Part shown: one piece after another, positions 40,595 through 50,180 of the stretch
Layout: every line of letters begins with the position of its first letter
Numbering within the stretch: position 1 is the first letter of the stretch
Assembly: GCF_042667405.1 (NCBI RefSeq)
Contig: NZ_JBHVAL010000012.1
Span: 70,402-134,401 of the forward strand
DNA length: 64,000 nt
Reading direction: 5' to 3'
DNA from: Arthrobacter sp042667405
Lineage (GTDB): Bacteria > Actinomycetota > Actinomycetes > Actinomycetales > Micrococcaceae
The notes under the pieces: model-generated
Seen by the model: the letters and a program-made list of their open reading frames with translations, nothing else
What the model was told of the DNA's origin: nothing
Database searches by the model: none
Translations under genes and position numbers: made by a program

Positions 40595-41785
40595 ATGTCC
40601 AACACCGTATTCGACACCGGCAACCTTCCCTACGCCGATGGCGACTTCTACGCCTTTGAGCAGCTGCTGACAGCCAAAGAGCAAGACCGGCTGGCGGAAG
40701 TCCGCGAGTTCCTTGCCCGCGAGGTGAAGCCCATAGCGGCGGATTGCTGGAACCGCGGCGAATTCCCCATGGACCTCATTCCCAAGCTCGGCGAGCTGGA
40801 CCTTGTCAGTCCCGTGAGGCGCCAGGGGTACTCAAACCTGTTTGCGGGCATGCTCCACGCTGAGGTAACCCGTGCGGACGCATCGATTGCCACCTTTATG
40901 GGCGTTCACGACGGACTCTTCACGGGTTCCATCGAGGCACTGGCATCCCAGGAACAAAAGGATGCGTGGCTTCCCGACATCTACTCCCTGAAGAAGATCG
41001 GGGCCTTCGGGTTGACCGAGCCCCTGGGCGGTTCTGATGTCGCCGGCGGCACCCGCACCACGGCCCGGCGTGATGGTGACACCTGGATCCTCAACGGCGC
41101 CAAGCGCTGGATCGGCAACGCCACGTTCTCGGATTGGGTAGTCATCTATGCCAAGGATGTTGAGGACAACCAGGTGAAGGCGTTCCTGGTGGACACCACG
41201 TTGCCGGGCTACTCCGCCAGCAAGATCGAGAACAAGATCTCCCTCCGCACGGTGCAGAACGCGGACATCACCCTGGACAACGTCGTTGTTCCCGACTTCT
41301 TCAAGCTGGCCAACGGCAACAGCTTCCGGGACACCAACAAGGTCCTCAAAGTCACCCGCCTCGCCGTAGCGTGGCAGGCGGTCGGACTCCAGATGGCAGC
41401 CTTTGATGTTGCACGCAGCTACGCCGTGGAGCGCCAGCAGTTCGGGCGGCCACTCGCTGCCTTCCAGCTTGTGCAGAACCAGCTGGTCCAGATCCTGGGC
41501 AACACCGTCGCCTCGATGGGCATGATGGTTCGGTTGGCGCAGCTGGAGGATGCCGGGGTTGCCAGGGACGAGCAGTCGGCGTTGGCGAAAGCCTTCACCA
41601 CGGCCCGGATGCGCGAGAGCGTTGCCCTGGGACGCAGCATCCTGGGTGGCAACGGCATCGTGACCGATTACGGCATGGCCAAGATCTTCTCCGACGCGGA
41701 GGCGATCTACTCCTACGAAGGCACACACGAGATCAACACGCTGGTCACCGGGCGCGCCATCACCGGAGTTTCCGCGATCGTCTAG
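40595..41785 (+). CDS. Acyl-CoA dehydrogenase, glutaryl-CoA dehydrogenase-like
   Basis: A 396-residue flavoprotein. FAD contacts are in GAFGLTEPLGGSDVAGGTRT and LNGAKRWIGNATFSDWVVIY; the catalytic glutamate is in IYSYEGTHEINTLVTGRAIT near the C-terminus; YAVERQQFGRPLAAFQLVQN is the helical-bundle signature. The pattern of YEGTHEIN and 'KRWIGN' is closest to the glutaryl-CoA dehydrogenase subgroup, so the substrate may be a short dicarboxyl-CoA or branched acyl-CoA. GAAGGAG lies 6 bp before the ATG at 40595. It is monocistronic. Regulation by the TetR-like palindromes upstream is likely. Confidence 0.88.
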   Translation: MSNTVFDTGNLPYADGDFYAFEQLLTAKEQDRLAEVREFLAREVKPIAADCWNRGEFPMDLIPKLGELDLVSPVRRQGYSNLFAGMLHAEVTRADASIATFMGVHDGLFTGSIEALASQEQKDAWLPDIYSLKKIGAFGLTEPLGGSDVAGGTRTTARRDGDTWILNGAKRWIGNATFSDWVVIYAKDVEDNQVKAFLVDTTLPGYSASKIENKISLRTVQNADITLDNVVVPDFFKLANGNSFRDTNKVLKVTRLAVAWQAVGLQMAAFDVARSYAVERQQFGRPLAAFQLVQNQLVQILGNTVASMGMMVRLAQLEDAGVARDEQSALAKAFTTARMRESVALGRSILGGNGIVTDYGMAKIFSDAEAIYSYEGTHEINTLVTGRAITGVSAIV

Positions 41786-41848
41786 TACTTCGCGGTGCGC
41801 AGCCCCCCCGGGCCAGCCGCCCAGCCACGTGGGCCTGCTCGGCGCGGG

Positions 41849-42343
41849 TCATTCCAGTGGCAGCAGGACTGACGGCCGCAGGTCTGCAACGAAGCCCAGT
41901 GGGTTGACGTAATCCCAGTCGCGCCGAACGCCCCAGTGCAGACACGTGCTGCTGCCGCAATGGCCCGGTTGCACGGTGCCGATGGTTTGTCCTTTGACCA
42001 CGTGGTCGCCCTGCTTGAGATCGCTGGCGACCGGTTCAAAACTGCTCTTGAGCCCATCACCCTGATCGATGGTGAGGACAGGGCGGTCAACCACGACGCC
42101 GGCAAAGGTCACCACGCCGTCCGACGGCGCGGTAACTCCTCCGCCGTCGGGCGTTGGGCCCAAATCCACGCCGCGGTGTCCGCTCAGCCACGGCTTGTCC
42201 GGAGGGTCGAACGTCCGCAGGACGTTCGGTTTGGGGGAGAGTGGCCAGCTCCACCGGCCTGCGGGAGCGGGGTCGGTCGCGCCGGGACCTGCCAGGATGA
42301 TGAGGGTTAGAACAGTGGATAGGGCGGGTTTCAGGAAAGGCAT
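41849..42343 (-). CDS. Secreted M23-family peptidase (LytM-like)
   Basis: A 164-residue exported protein. Starting at 42343, MPFLKPALSTVLTLIILAGP is a plausible signal sequence, followed by a Pro-rich stretch. The M23 domain shows LSGHRGVDLGPTPDGG (metal His and Asp), VVTFAGVVVDRPVLTIDQGD and STCLHWGVRRDWDYVNPL (the closing HxG-type motif). It should bind zinc and act on, or bind to, peptidoglycan outside the cell. The frame is open to 42448; ATG at 42379 would add a basic stretch before the signal and is possible. It is divergent from rpsB, as in many actinobacteria. Confidence 0.85.
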   Translation of the reverse strand: MPFLKPALSTVLTLIILAGPGATDPAPAGRWSWPLSPKPNVLRTFDPPDKPWLSGHRGVDLGPTPDGGGVTAPSDGVVTFAGVVVDRPVLTIDQGDGLKSSFEPVASDLKQGDHVVKGQTIGTVQPGHCGSSTCLHWGVRRDWDYVNPLGFVADLRPSVLLPLE

Positions 42344-42748
42344 GGGTCCAGCCTTGTGTGGATGCGGTCTCTGGGCCATGGCGGAGATCCCGTATGTGGA
42401 CAACCAGTGGTGATGGGCGGTCATTCCGGCGGGCTTGCTGTAGTACACTTGGTGGAGCAGTTTGCTGTGCCCTCATGCTTGTTCAGGAACATGTCTCATT
42501 CAGATATGTGTGGGTCCCAGGCTGACTACGCGTATCCAGCCCTCCTCCAGCGAAGCCCAGTCTTCAGGCTGCGGAGGATTGTGCCTCTTGCGGTCCGGCG
42601 GAGCTTTGGTTCCAAGCCGGATGAGAAGCGCAATGGATGCCAGGAGCCGCGCCCGTCCGGGCAAAGGCTAAACAACCGTCAACTATTGGCAGGGTAAGAG
42701 CAGCCCCATGGGCTCTCTCATGAATGACCTGCCGGAAGGAGCGTCGGC
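42344..42748. other. Divergent intergenic region before rpsB
   Basis: About 400 bp between the M23 peptidase start and rpsB. It must hold the rpsB-tsf promoter and leader. I see a small hairpin GCCCG-TC-CGGGC at 42651-42662 and a possible imperfect stem at 42696-42717 (AGAGC with GCTCT and AGCCC with GGGCT, one bulge) just before the GGAAGGAG ribosome site. No convincing gene or known riboswitch. Confidence 0.5.
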
Positions 42749-43597
42749 ATGCCCGTCGTAACCATGCGCCAGCTGCTTGACAGCGGCGTCCACTTTGGAC
42801 ACCAGACCCGTCGTTGGAACCCGAAGATGAAGCGCTTCATCTTCACGGAGCGCAACGGCATCTACATCATTGACCTCCAGCAGTCGCTGTCCTACATCGA
42901 CCGCGCCTACGAGTTCGTCAAGGCTACTGTCGCCCACGGCGGCACCGTCCTGTTCGTCGGCACCAAGAAGCAGGCTCAGGAAGCAATTGCCGAGCAGGCT
43001 ACCCGCGTTGGCCAGCCGTACGTCAACCAGCGTTGGTTGGGCGGTATGCTCACCAACTTCCAGACCGTTGCCAAGCGTATCCAGCGCATGAAGGAACTCG
43101 AAGAGATCAACTTCGACGACGTCGCCGGTTCTGCTTACACCAAGAAGGAGCTCCTGCTCCTCAAGCGTGAACTCACCAAGCTCGAGTCCAACCTCGGCGG
43201 TATCCGCAACCTGACCAAGGCTCCCTCGGTCCTCTGGGTTGTTGACACCAAGAAGGAACACCTTGCTGTTGACGAAGCCAAGAAGCTCAACATCCCCGTT
43301 GTTGCCATCCTGGACACCAACTGCGACCCGGACGAAGTTGACTTCCCGATCCCGGGCAACGACGACGCCATCCGCTCCGTCAACCTGCTGACCCGCGTTG
43401 TTGCCGACGCCGTAGCTGAGGGCCTCATCGCCCGCAACCAGCGTGCAACCGGCACCACCGAAGCTCCGGAAGAGCCGCTGGCCGAGTGGGAGCGCGAGCT
43501 CCTCGAAGGCAGCAAGGCCGAGGAAGCGGCTGCTGAGGCTCCCGCGGCCGAAGCTCCCGCCGCTGACGCTGCAGCAGGCGAAGCCGAAGCCAAGTAA
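42749..43597 (+). CDS. rpsB: 30S ribosomal protein S2
   Basis: A 282-residue S2 protein. It begins MPVVTMRQLLDSGVHFGHQT and continues RRWNPKMKRFIF; LFVGTKKQAQEAI, NQRWLGGMLTNFQT, LWVVDTKKEHLAVDEAKKLN and PVVAILDTNCDPDEVDFPIP are all conserved. The Ala/Glu-rich tail (about 255-282, AAEAPAAEAPAADAAAGEAE) is an actinobacterial extension. GGAAGGAG lies 8 bp before the ATG. It is the first gene of the rpsB-tsf pair. Confidence 0.98.
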   Translation: MPVVTMRQLLDSGVHFGHQTRRWNPKMKRFIFTERNGIYIIDLQQSLSYIDRAYEFVKATVAHGGTVLFVGTKKQAQEAIAEQATRVGQPYVNQRWLGGMLTNFQTVAKRIQRMKELEEINFDDVAGSAYTKKELLLLKRELTKLESNLGGIRNLTKAPSVLWVVDTKKEHLAVDEAKKLNIPVVAILDTNCDPDEVDFPIPGNDDAIRSVNLLTRVVADAVAEGLIARNQRATGTTEAPEEPLAEWERELLEGSKAEEAAAEAPAAEAPAADAAAGEAEAK

Positions 43598-43718
43598 ATC
43601 TTGACCTTCGCCGGCTCCGGAAACGGGGCCGGCGGCAACTGACAGGATGGCGGCTCACGCGGTGGGCTGCCGTCCTTCAGTTACGTATACACACAAATTT
43701 CTAGACAGAGGGGTTCAC

Positions 43719-44555
<837 letters not shown>

Positions 44556-44566
44556 TAATTCATGAG

Positions 44567-44599
44567 AAGGGGTGGTCACTTCGGTGGCCGCCCCTTTTT
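44567..44599 (+). terminator. Intrinsic terminator after tsf
   Basis: A 13-bp stem (44567-44579 with 44584-44596, one G-T pair), a TTCG tetraloop, and a T-run TTTTT starting in the arm end. It separates rpsB-tsf from pyrH. Confidence 0.92.
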
Positions 44600-44676
44600 C
44601 ATGCACGCGTTCGGGTAGTACCAGCGCGGACCAACAGCACGATAATCTAGCCAGAGTCCACCAACGGGAAGGCACC

Positions 44677-45414
44677 ATGGAAACCGTCAACACTGCAATC
44701 CAGCCCGAGAAGACCCGCCGACGTGTACTTCTGAAACTTTCCGGCGAGGTCATCGGCGGAGGCAAGCTCGGCGTCGATCCCGAAACCGTCCGGGCCATTG
44801 CCAAGCAGATCGCAGCCGGCGTGGCCGACGTGGAAGTAGCGATCGTTGTTGGCGGAGGCAACTTCTTCCGTGGCGCTGAACTCTCACAGAGTGGCATGGA
44901 CCGCTCCCGCGCCGACTACATGGGCATGCTGGGGACCGTCATGAACTGCCTCGCGCTGCAGGACTTCCTGGAGCAGGCAGGCGTGGAAACCCGTGTCCAG
45001 AGCGCCATCACCATGGGACAGGTGGCCGAGGCCTACATTCCCCGCCGCGCCATCCGCCACATGGAAAAGGGCCGCGTGGTCATCTTCGGTGCCGGCGCGG
45101 GCCTGCCGTACTTTTCCACCGACACCGTGGCCGCGCAGCGGGCCCTGGAAGTACACGCCGACGTCGTGCTGATGGCGAAGAGTGGCGTTGACGGCGTCTA
45201 CACCGCAGACCCCAAGAAGGACCCCACAGCTGAGAAGCTGGATGTCCTCAGCTACGACGACGCCCTGCGCCGCGACATCCGCGTGATGGACCAGACGGCC
45301 ATGACCATGTGCAAGGACAACAACCTCTCCATGGTGGTGTTCGGCATGGAAGGCGAAGGCAACGTGACCCGCGCGATCCTGGGCGAAACGCTGGGAACCC
45401 TGGTAACTCCCTAG
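44677..45414 (+). CDS. pyrH: UMP kinase
   Basis: A 245-residue amino-acid-kinase-fold enzyme that makes UDP from UMP and ATP. It has RVLLKLSGEVIGGGKLGVDP, then VAIVVGGGNFFRGAELSQSG, DYMGMLGTVMNCLALQDFLE, RRAIRHMEKGRVVIFGAGAG and KSGVDGVYTADPKKDP. The ATG at 44677 is preceded by GGGAAGG; longer in-frame starts run through the tsf terminator and are rejected. Part of the conserved tsf-pyrH-frr-cdsA order. Confidence 0.97.
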   Translation: METVNTAIQPEKTRRRVLLKLSGEVIGGGKLGVDPETVRAIAKQIAAGVADVEVAIVVGGGNFFRGAELSQSGMDRSRADYMGMLGTVMNCLALQDFLEQAGVETRVQSAITMGQVAEAYIPRRAIRHMEKGRVVIFGAGAGLPYFSTDTVAAQRALEVHADVVLMAKSGVDGVYTADPKKDPTAEKLDVLSYDDALRRDIRVMDQTAMTMCKDNNLSMVVFGMEGEGNVTRAILGETLGTLVTP

Positions 45415-45515
45415 CAAGGGCTAGGATATTTCTAGGACCGTCCGCCCCTGGTGGCGGATCTTTACTGTGCATTGCCGCCTGCAGTTGGGCAGCAACTATT
45501 TCTGAGGAGAAACCC

Positions 45516-46073
45516 GTGATCGAAGAGACCTTGCTCGAAGCCGGCGAGAAGATGGACAAGGCAGTTGAAGTAGCCAAGGACGATTTCGCCACGATCCGTA
45601 CCGGCCGGGCCAACCCTGGTCTCTATAACAAGGTCATCGTCGAGTACTACGGCACGCCCACTCCGCTTCAGCAGCTGGCTTCCTTTGGCGTGCCGGACGC
45701 CCGGACCATCCTGATCACGCCCTACGACAAGACGGCTCTGCGCGACATTGAAAAGGCACTGAGCGACTCCGAGGTCGGAGCCAACCCGTCCAACGACGGC
45801 AACGTCATCCGCGTCACCATTCCGGAGCTCACCAAAGAGCGCCGCAAGGAATACGTGAAGATCGTCAAGGGCAAGGGTGAGGACGCCAAGGTCTCCATCC
45901 GCAGCATCCGCCGTAAGGCAAAGGATGCGCTGGACAAGCTCGTCAAAGACGGCGACGCCGGCGAGGACGAGGGCGCGCGGGCTGAGAAGGAGCTCGACGC
46001 CCTGACAAAGCAGCATGTCGACAGCATCGACGAGCTGCTCAAGCGCAAGGAAGCCGAGCTGCTCGAGGTCTGA
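45516..46073 (+). CDS. frr: Ribosome recycling factor
   Basis: A 185-residue factor that splits the post-termination ribosome with EF-G. It shows AGEKMDKAVEVAKDDFATIR, TGRANPGLYNKVIVEYYGTP, TPLQQLASFGVPDARTILI and RRKEYVKIVKGKGEDAKVSI. The start is a GTG at 45516 with GAGGAGA upstream; the longer open frame from 45309 overlaps pyrH and is not used. Its stop overlaps the cdsA start (TGATG). Confidence 0.97.
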   Translation: MIEETLLEAGEKMDKAVEVAKDDFATIRTGRANPGLYNKVIVEYYGTPTPLQQLASFGVPDARTILITPYDKTALRDIEKALSDSEVGANPSNDGNVIRVTIPELTKERRKEYVKIVKGKGEDAKVSIRSIRRKAKDALDKLVKDGDAGEDEGARAEKELDALTKQHVDSIDELLKRKEAELLEV

Positions 46074-47008
46074 TGAACCAGGCTGAGCCGGCGCCCGCTG
46101 ACCGGGTCCCGACACGCGATAACCCCAAGCGCGCCCGGCGCGTCAGGGCGAACCCCACACCCAAGGCGGGCCGAAACCTGCCTGCGGCGATCGGCGTCGG
46201 CCTTGCCATGCTGGTGGCCGTGCTGGGAGGACTGCTGTTCCTCCCGCTGGGTTTCGTCCTGCTCACGACGGCCTTCGCCGTACTGGGAGTTTGGGAAGTT
46301 TTCCGCGCCCTCGAAGCCCAAGGCACCAGGATGCCGATCATTCCAGTGATGGTCGGCAGCCTGGTGATGCCGGTTTCGGCCTATTTCGGGGGTCTTGAAG
46401 GCCTGTTGTTCACGATGACAGCCAGCTCGGTGGCGGTGTTGCTATGGCGTTCCATCGAGAGCGCGGCAGGAGCGCCGCGCAGTGTCTTCGCCGGTGTCTT
46501 CACGCTGGCGTGGATTCCGTTCCTCATCAGCTTCGCTGCACTGCCGCTGCACGCCACCGGCGGAGCTACTCCCGTGGGCTTCTGGCCGCACGGAATCCCT
46601 GACGGTGCCTGGCAGATCGCCTCCATGCTGTTGTTGGTGGTCTCCAACGACACTTTCGGCTACATCGTGGGAGCTTCGTTCGGCAAGCATCCCATGGCTC
46701 CCAAAATCAGTCCCAAGAAGTCCTGGGAGGGTTTCGCTGGTTCGGTGGGCGGTGCCATGGTGATTGGCGTCCTTGCCTGCATCTTTTTGATGGACAGGCC
46801 ATGGTGGGTCGGCCTGGTTCTTGCCGTTGGAATGGTTGCCGCGGCCACGGCGGGGGACCTTGCGGAGTCCATGGTCAAGAGAGAGCTTGGCGTTAAGGAC
46901 ATGAGCAGTATCCTGCCTGGCCACGGTGGCGTGATGGACCGTCTGGATTCCATCGTATTCGCGGCCCCGGTGGCCTATGTTTTGTTCGCGCTGTTGAGCG
47001 GCGTTTGA
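46073..47008 (+). CDS. cdsA: Phosphatidate cytidylyltransferase
   Basis: A 311-residue membrane enzyme that makes CDP-diacylglycerol from phosphatidate and CTP, the precursor of all phospholipids. The first about 35 residues are a basic Pro-rich cytoplasmic tail. Eight or so membrane helices follow. The signature S-x-K-R-x4-KD-x-GxxxPGHGGxxDRxD is present as SPKKSWEGFAGSVGG, then GVKDMSSILPGHGGVMDRLD. It overlaps frr by 1 bp and supplies substrate for enzymes such as the one at 37355. Confidence 0.95.
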   Translation: MNQAEPAPADRVPTRDNPKRARRVRANPTPKAGRNLPAAIGVGLAMLVAVLGGLLFLPLGFVLLTTAFAVLGVWEVFRALEAQGTRMPIIPVMVGSLVMPVSAYFGGLEGLLFTMTASSVAVLLWRSIESAAGAPRSVFAGVFTLAWIPFLISFAALPLHATGGATPVGFWPHGIPDGAWQIASMLLLVVSNDTFGYIVGASFGKHPMAPKISPKKSWEGFAGSVGGAMVIGVLACIFLMDRPWWVGLVLAVGMVAAATAGDLAESMVKRELGVKDMSSILPGHGGVMDRLDSIVFAAPVAYVLFALLSGV

Positions 47009-47029
47009 CAACCGATGAAGGAAAGAAAA

Positions 47030-47614
47030 GTGGCCTTGGATATTCGACGCCAGATTCCCGCGACGTTCGACCGCGTGGAACGCAGCAAATACGGCTATAA
47101 CGCCAAGCAGGTTGACGAGTTCCTTCAGCGTGCAAGGACGTCGTTCGAAAACCCCGTCGGGGCCACGGACCAGGTTGCCAGCGTGGATGTCCGTGAAGTG
47201 GCTTTTGATCCCGTCAAGGGTGGCTATGATGCTCACAGCGTCGACGCTGCCCTGGATCGCCTGGAAGATGCATTCGCACGCCGGGAGAGGGATGAATTGA
47301 TCAGCCAACAGGGCGAAGAAGCCTGGTTGCGCCAGATCGGAAAACTCTCGGGAATCCTGCGCGGCAGGTTGCACAGGCCTGATGGCGACCGATTCCGCCG
47401 CCCCACCCGGAAGAAGACCCGTAGCTACAATATCCAGGACGTTGACGCCCTGTGCATCGAGTTGATCGGATACCTGGAGAATGATCAGCCGTTGAGCGTC
47501 GACACCGTTCGGCGCGCCGTATTCCGTGCGGCCAAAGGTGACGAGGGCTACGAAGAGGCGCAGGTGGATGCTTTCCTTGCCCGTGTCGTTGAGCTGATGG
47601 CGGCCATCGACTAA
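47030..47614 (+). CDS. DivIVA-domain protein
   Basis: A 194-residue cytoplasmic protein made of three DivIVA/Wag31-like repeats: PATFDRVERSKYGYNAKQVD EFLQ-type at the start, VREVAFDPVKGGYDAHSVDA in the middle, and a C-terminal DTVRRAVFRAAKGDEGYEEA then QVDAFLARVVELM. Each is the 'F..V..GYd...VD.fL' unit of about 30 residues that in DivIVA precedes a coiled coil, but here no long coiled coil is seen. GTG at 47030 is chosen since GAAGGAAAG precedes it; ATG at 47015 is the alternative. It lies 21 bp after cdsA, suggesting cotranscription and a link between envelope synthesis and polarity or division. Confidence 0.78.
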   Translation: MALDIRRQIPATFDRVERSKYGYNAKQVDEFLQRARTSFENPVGATDQVASVDVREVAFDPVKGGYDAHSVDAALDRLEDAFARRERDELISQQGEEAWLRQIGKLSGILRGRLHRPDGDRFRRPTRKKTRSYNIQDVDALCIELIGYLENDQPLSVDTVRRAVFRAAKGDEGYEEAQVDAFLARVVELMAAID

Positions 47615-48312
47615 TACAAGCCACGGCCGGGGAAAATGGGTTGGTTGTTCTTCCACACGTCGAGGTAGCGGCGCCTGCCCCGCGCCAACGAGGTGGTGAA
47701 GAACGCAAGGGCAGCAACCACCGCCACGCTGACGGCCGCCGGAACGGGAACTGCGAACGTTAACAGTGCCGACCCGACAAGCAGGGCTATCAAGGCGGCG
47801 TTGACTGTTCCCATGAAAACCATGCTGCTGCCGGCGACCTGACTGAAGTTCGTGCGGCCACCCAGAAAGTAGTAGGTTTTCTTCGCGCCTTCTTCGTCGT
47901 CGCTGTAACCGGCCATCAGGTAGGGAGCAACACCCGGGTCCAGGTCCACGTAGGCCGCCCTCAGCCGGTTCATGGCAATGACGTACATGAGGTCTTCCAT
48001 GCCCACGCTCATGACACGGATGTGCGTCAGCAGGCCAACCACCACGTCGATGCTCAGAATGGTCAGGGCGAAGGCCCTGAAGGCATCTGAGAACTGGGTT
48101 GCGTTACCGACCAGTGCCACGCTCAGCAGGCTGGCCGAGGTAAACGTCAGGAACATGCTGATCCGTGTAAGGACTTCCCCTTGCGTGGTGCTTCGTGAGG
48201 CGAGCAGGCTCCAATGCTCAGTAGCCAGCAATTGCGCGCGAACGCTGGGCGACAACTCCGGCTGGCTGGCCGCGGGAGGCTCAGGGCCGGCAGATGGTGG
48301 ATCCTCCGACAT
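47611..48312 (-). CDS. Hypothetical membrane protein, four helices
   Basis: A 233-residue protein with an acidic Pro-rich N-terminus (about 1-25), then paired membrane segments SMFLTFTSASLLSVALVGNA and AFALTILSIDVVVGLLTH, a loop with MSVGMEDLMYVIAMNRLRAA, and a second pair near the C-terminus (VFMGTVNAALIALLVGSALL, AAVSVAVVAALAFFTTSLA). It ends WKNNQPIFPGRGLY. It does not match a family I can name. The stop overlaps the DivIVA gene's stop by 4 bp, so the two converge tightly. Confidence 0.65.
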   Translation of the reverse strand: MSEDPPSAGPEPPAASQPELSPSVRAQLLATEHWSLLASRSTTQGEVLTRISMFLTFTSASLLSVALVGNATQFSDAFRAFALTILSIDVVVGLLTHIRVMSVGMEDLMYVIAMNRLRAAYVDLDPGVAPYLMAGYSDDEEGAKKTYYFLGGRTNFSQVAGSSMVFMGTVNAALIALLVGSALLTFAVPVPAAVSVAVVAALAFFTTSLARGRRRYLDVWKNNQPIFPGRGLY

Positions 48313-48354
48313 GCCGACATTGTCCTCCGGTGCTGCGGCGCGGACAACAGGCAG

Positions 48355-49821
48355 CTAGCGTTCGGTGGCGACAGGCCGTTCCGGTACATGCAGCCTCGAC
48401 ATCACACGATTCACTGAGGCCGGCACCCGGTTCCGCGTGACGAGGGAGGCAATCACCGTCACTGCGAACGCTGCCGGCACAGTCCAGGCGGCTGGCTGGG
48501 CAAGCCAGGGTGGCGCGTTCCCGCTGCCTGTCAAAGTACCGGCCACCATGGCGCCGCCACAGAGCACTGCGCCCGTGGCCATCCCGGCTATGGCGCCCAC
48601 GTCGGTCAGGCCACGCCACCAGATACCCAGGAGCAGGACAGGGCAAATCGTCGAAGCAGTGAACGCGAAGACCAGGCCGACGCTGCCTGCCAGAGCCAGG
48701 GTGTCAGTCATGAAAGCAAAACCCAAAGGCACGACGGCGGCCATCACCGCTGCCACGCGGAACCCCCTGACGCTTCCCCCGAACAGGTCCTGGCTGATGA
48801 CGCCGGACAGTGACACCACCAGTCCGGAAGTGGTGGACAGGAAAGCAGCGAAGGCCCCGGCAACGACGAGCGCTGACAGAAGGTCACCGGCGACCCCGCC
48901 GATCAACTTGCCTGGGAGCAGCAGGACCAAGGCGTCGGCTTGCCCGGATTGGGCGAGTTCGGGTGCGAACATCCGCCCCATGGCGCCGGAGAGGGTGGGG
49001 AAGAGGTAGAAGACGGAGAGCAGCCCAAGCACGATCAGCGTGGTTCGACGGGCAGACTGGCCATCAGGGTTGGTGTAGAACCTCACCAGAACGTGCGGCA
49101 GCCCCAGGGTCCCGAACAGGAGGGCGACCATGAGTGAAATGTGCTGGTACGCCCCCGCGGGGGCCTGGCCGGTGGGATTGACCGGCAGGGGAGCCTGAAG
49201 CGGGGTGTCGTTGCCGGCGAGGACCAGCATGATGAACACCACGGGGACCGCCAACGCGGTCAGTTTCAACCAGTATTGGAAGGCTTGGACAAACGTAATG
49301 GACCGCATGCCACCTGCCACCACCGTGAGGCACACGACCGCCACCACCGCCGTCGAACCTACCCACGACGGCAGGCCGGTGGTGATCCGGATGGTAAGGG
49401 CCGCCCCGTGCAATTGCGGAACGATGTACAGCCAGCCCACAGCCACCACCACCAGGCTGGTGACGCGGCGCACCACAGCGGAGTCCAGCCGGGCTTCCGT
49501 GAAATCGGGGATGGTGTAGGCGCCCGAGCGGCGCAAGGGCGCGGCTACGAAGAGCAGCAGCATCAGGTAGCCGGCCGTGTACCCCACCGGGAACCACAGG
49601 GCGTCTGTGCCGGAAAGCAGAATCAAACCAGCGACACCGAGGAAACTGGCAGCCGAGAGGTATTCACCTCCAATGGCAGATGCGTTCCACCATGGCGGGA
49701 CAGTTCGTGAGGCGACATAGAAGTCGCTGGTGGTCCGTGATACCCGCAATCCATAAAACCCGATCACAGCGGTCGCAACTGAGACGGCGAGGAAAGCGAA
49801 CAAGCCGACGGCCGGGTTCAC
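48355..49821 (-). CDS. Solute:sodium symporter (SSS family), carboxylate-type
   Basis: A 488-residue symporter of about 13 helices. It has TSDFYVASRTVPPWWNASAI then GGEYLSAASFLGVAGLILLS, the sodium-site helix of the ActP/MctP branch; GLPHVLVRFYTNPDGQSARR is also characteristic. It likely imports a monocarboxylate such as acetate or pyruvate with Na+. The start is GTG at 49821, with GGAGGA upstream; it overlaps the small upstream gene (GTGA). It is the last gene of the minus-strand lytS-lytR-small protein-symporter operon. Confidence 0.83.
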   Translation of the reverse strand: MNPAVGLFAFLAVSVATAVIGFYGLRVSRTTSDFYVASRTVPPWWNASAIGGEYLSAASFLGVAGLILLSGTDALWFPVGYTAGYLMLLLFVAAPLRRSGAYTIPDFTEARLDSAVVRRVTSLVVVAVGWLYIVPQLHGAALTIRITTGLPSWVGSTAVVAVVCLTVVAGGMRSITFVQAFQYWLKLTALAVPVVFIMLVLAGNDTPLQAPLPVNPTGQAPAGAYQHISLMVALLFGTLGLPHVLVRFYTNPDGQSARRTTLIVLGLLSVFYLFPTLSGAMGRMFAPELAQSGQADALVLLLPGKLIGGVAGDLLSALVVAGAFAAFLSTTSGLVVSLSGVISQDLFGGSVRGFRVAAVMAAVVPLGFAFMTDTLALAGSVGLVFAFTASTICPVLLLGIWWRGLTDVGAIAGMATGAVLCGGAMVAGTLTGSGNAPPWLAQPAAWTVPAAFAVTVIASLVTRNRVPASVNRVMSRLHVPERPVATER

Positions 49822-50180
49822 TTGTCCTCCACCAGGTCGCGGTAGCGGGCTTCGTTGCGCGCGGCGGCACGGTTGTACAGCCAAGCGCTCAAACCGATGA
49901 CGGGATAGATGCCGACCCCCAGGGTTAGCCAGTCAAGCGGGATGCCGAAGACGCGGGTCCCTGCCACCCCGGGCCCATAGACGAGGATCGTCGCAAATAC
50001 AGCGAGGATGATGAGGAAGCCGCACGCGACCACCAGCGCCAGACGCAATTGGGAGCGGATGAGGGACTGAACAAAGATCCGGCCGGCATCCGAATCCTCG
50101 GCCGCCTCATGGGCGTACAGCGTCCGGCCGGAGGCAGGCGCGGCTTGCCTGCGAGGTGCAGTGACGCGGACGCGGGTCAT
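49818..50180 (-). CDS. Small two-helix membrane partner of the SSS symporter
   Basis: A 120-residue protein: a basic cytoplasmic N-terminus (about 1-45), helix one RLALVVACGFLIILAVFATI, a short loop (GVAGTRVFGI), helix two LTLGVGIYPVIGLSAWLY, and a charged tail NRAAARNEARYRDLVEDK. It resembles DUF485/DUF4212 proteins, which nearly always pair with SSS transporters. The start overlaps the LytTR regulator stop (ATGA) and the stop overlaps the symporter start (GTGA), so the three are translated in a coupled way. It may be a symporter accessory subunit. Confidence 0.72.
   Translation of the reverse strand: MTRVRVTAPRRQAAPASGRTLYAHEAAEDSDAGRIFVQSLIRSQLRLALVVACGFLIILAVFATILVYGPGVAGTRVFGIPLDWLTLGVGIYPVIGLSAWLYNRAAARNEARYRDLVEDK

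Noticed and set aside
46442..47656. 404-codon minus-strand frame opposite cdsA and the DivIVA gene
   Set aside because: It spans two real plus-strand genes and has no recognisable motif.
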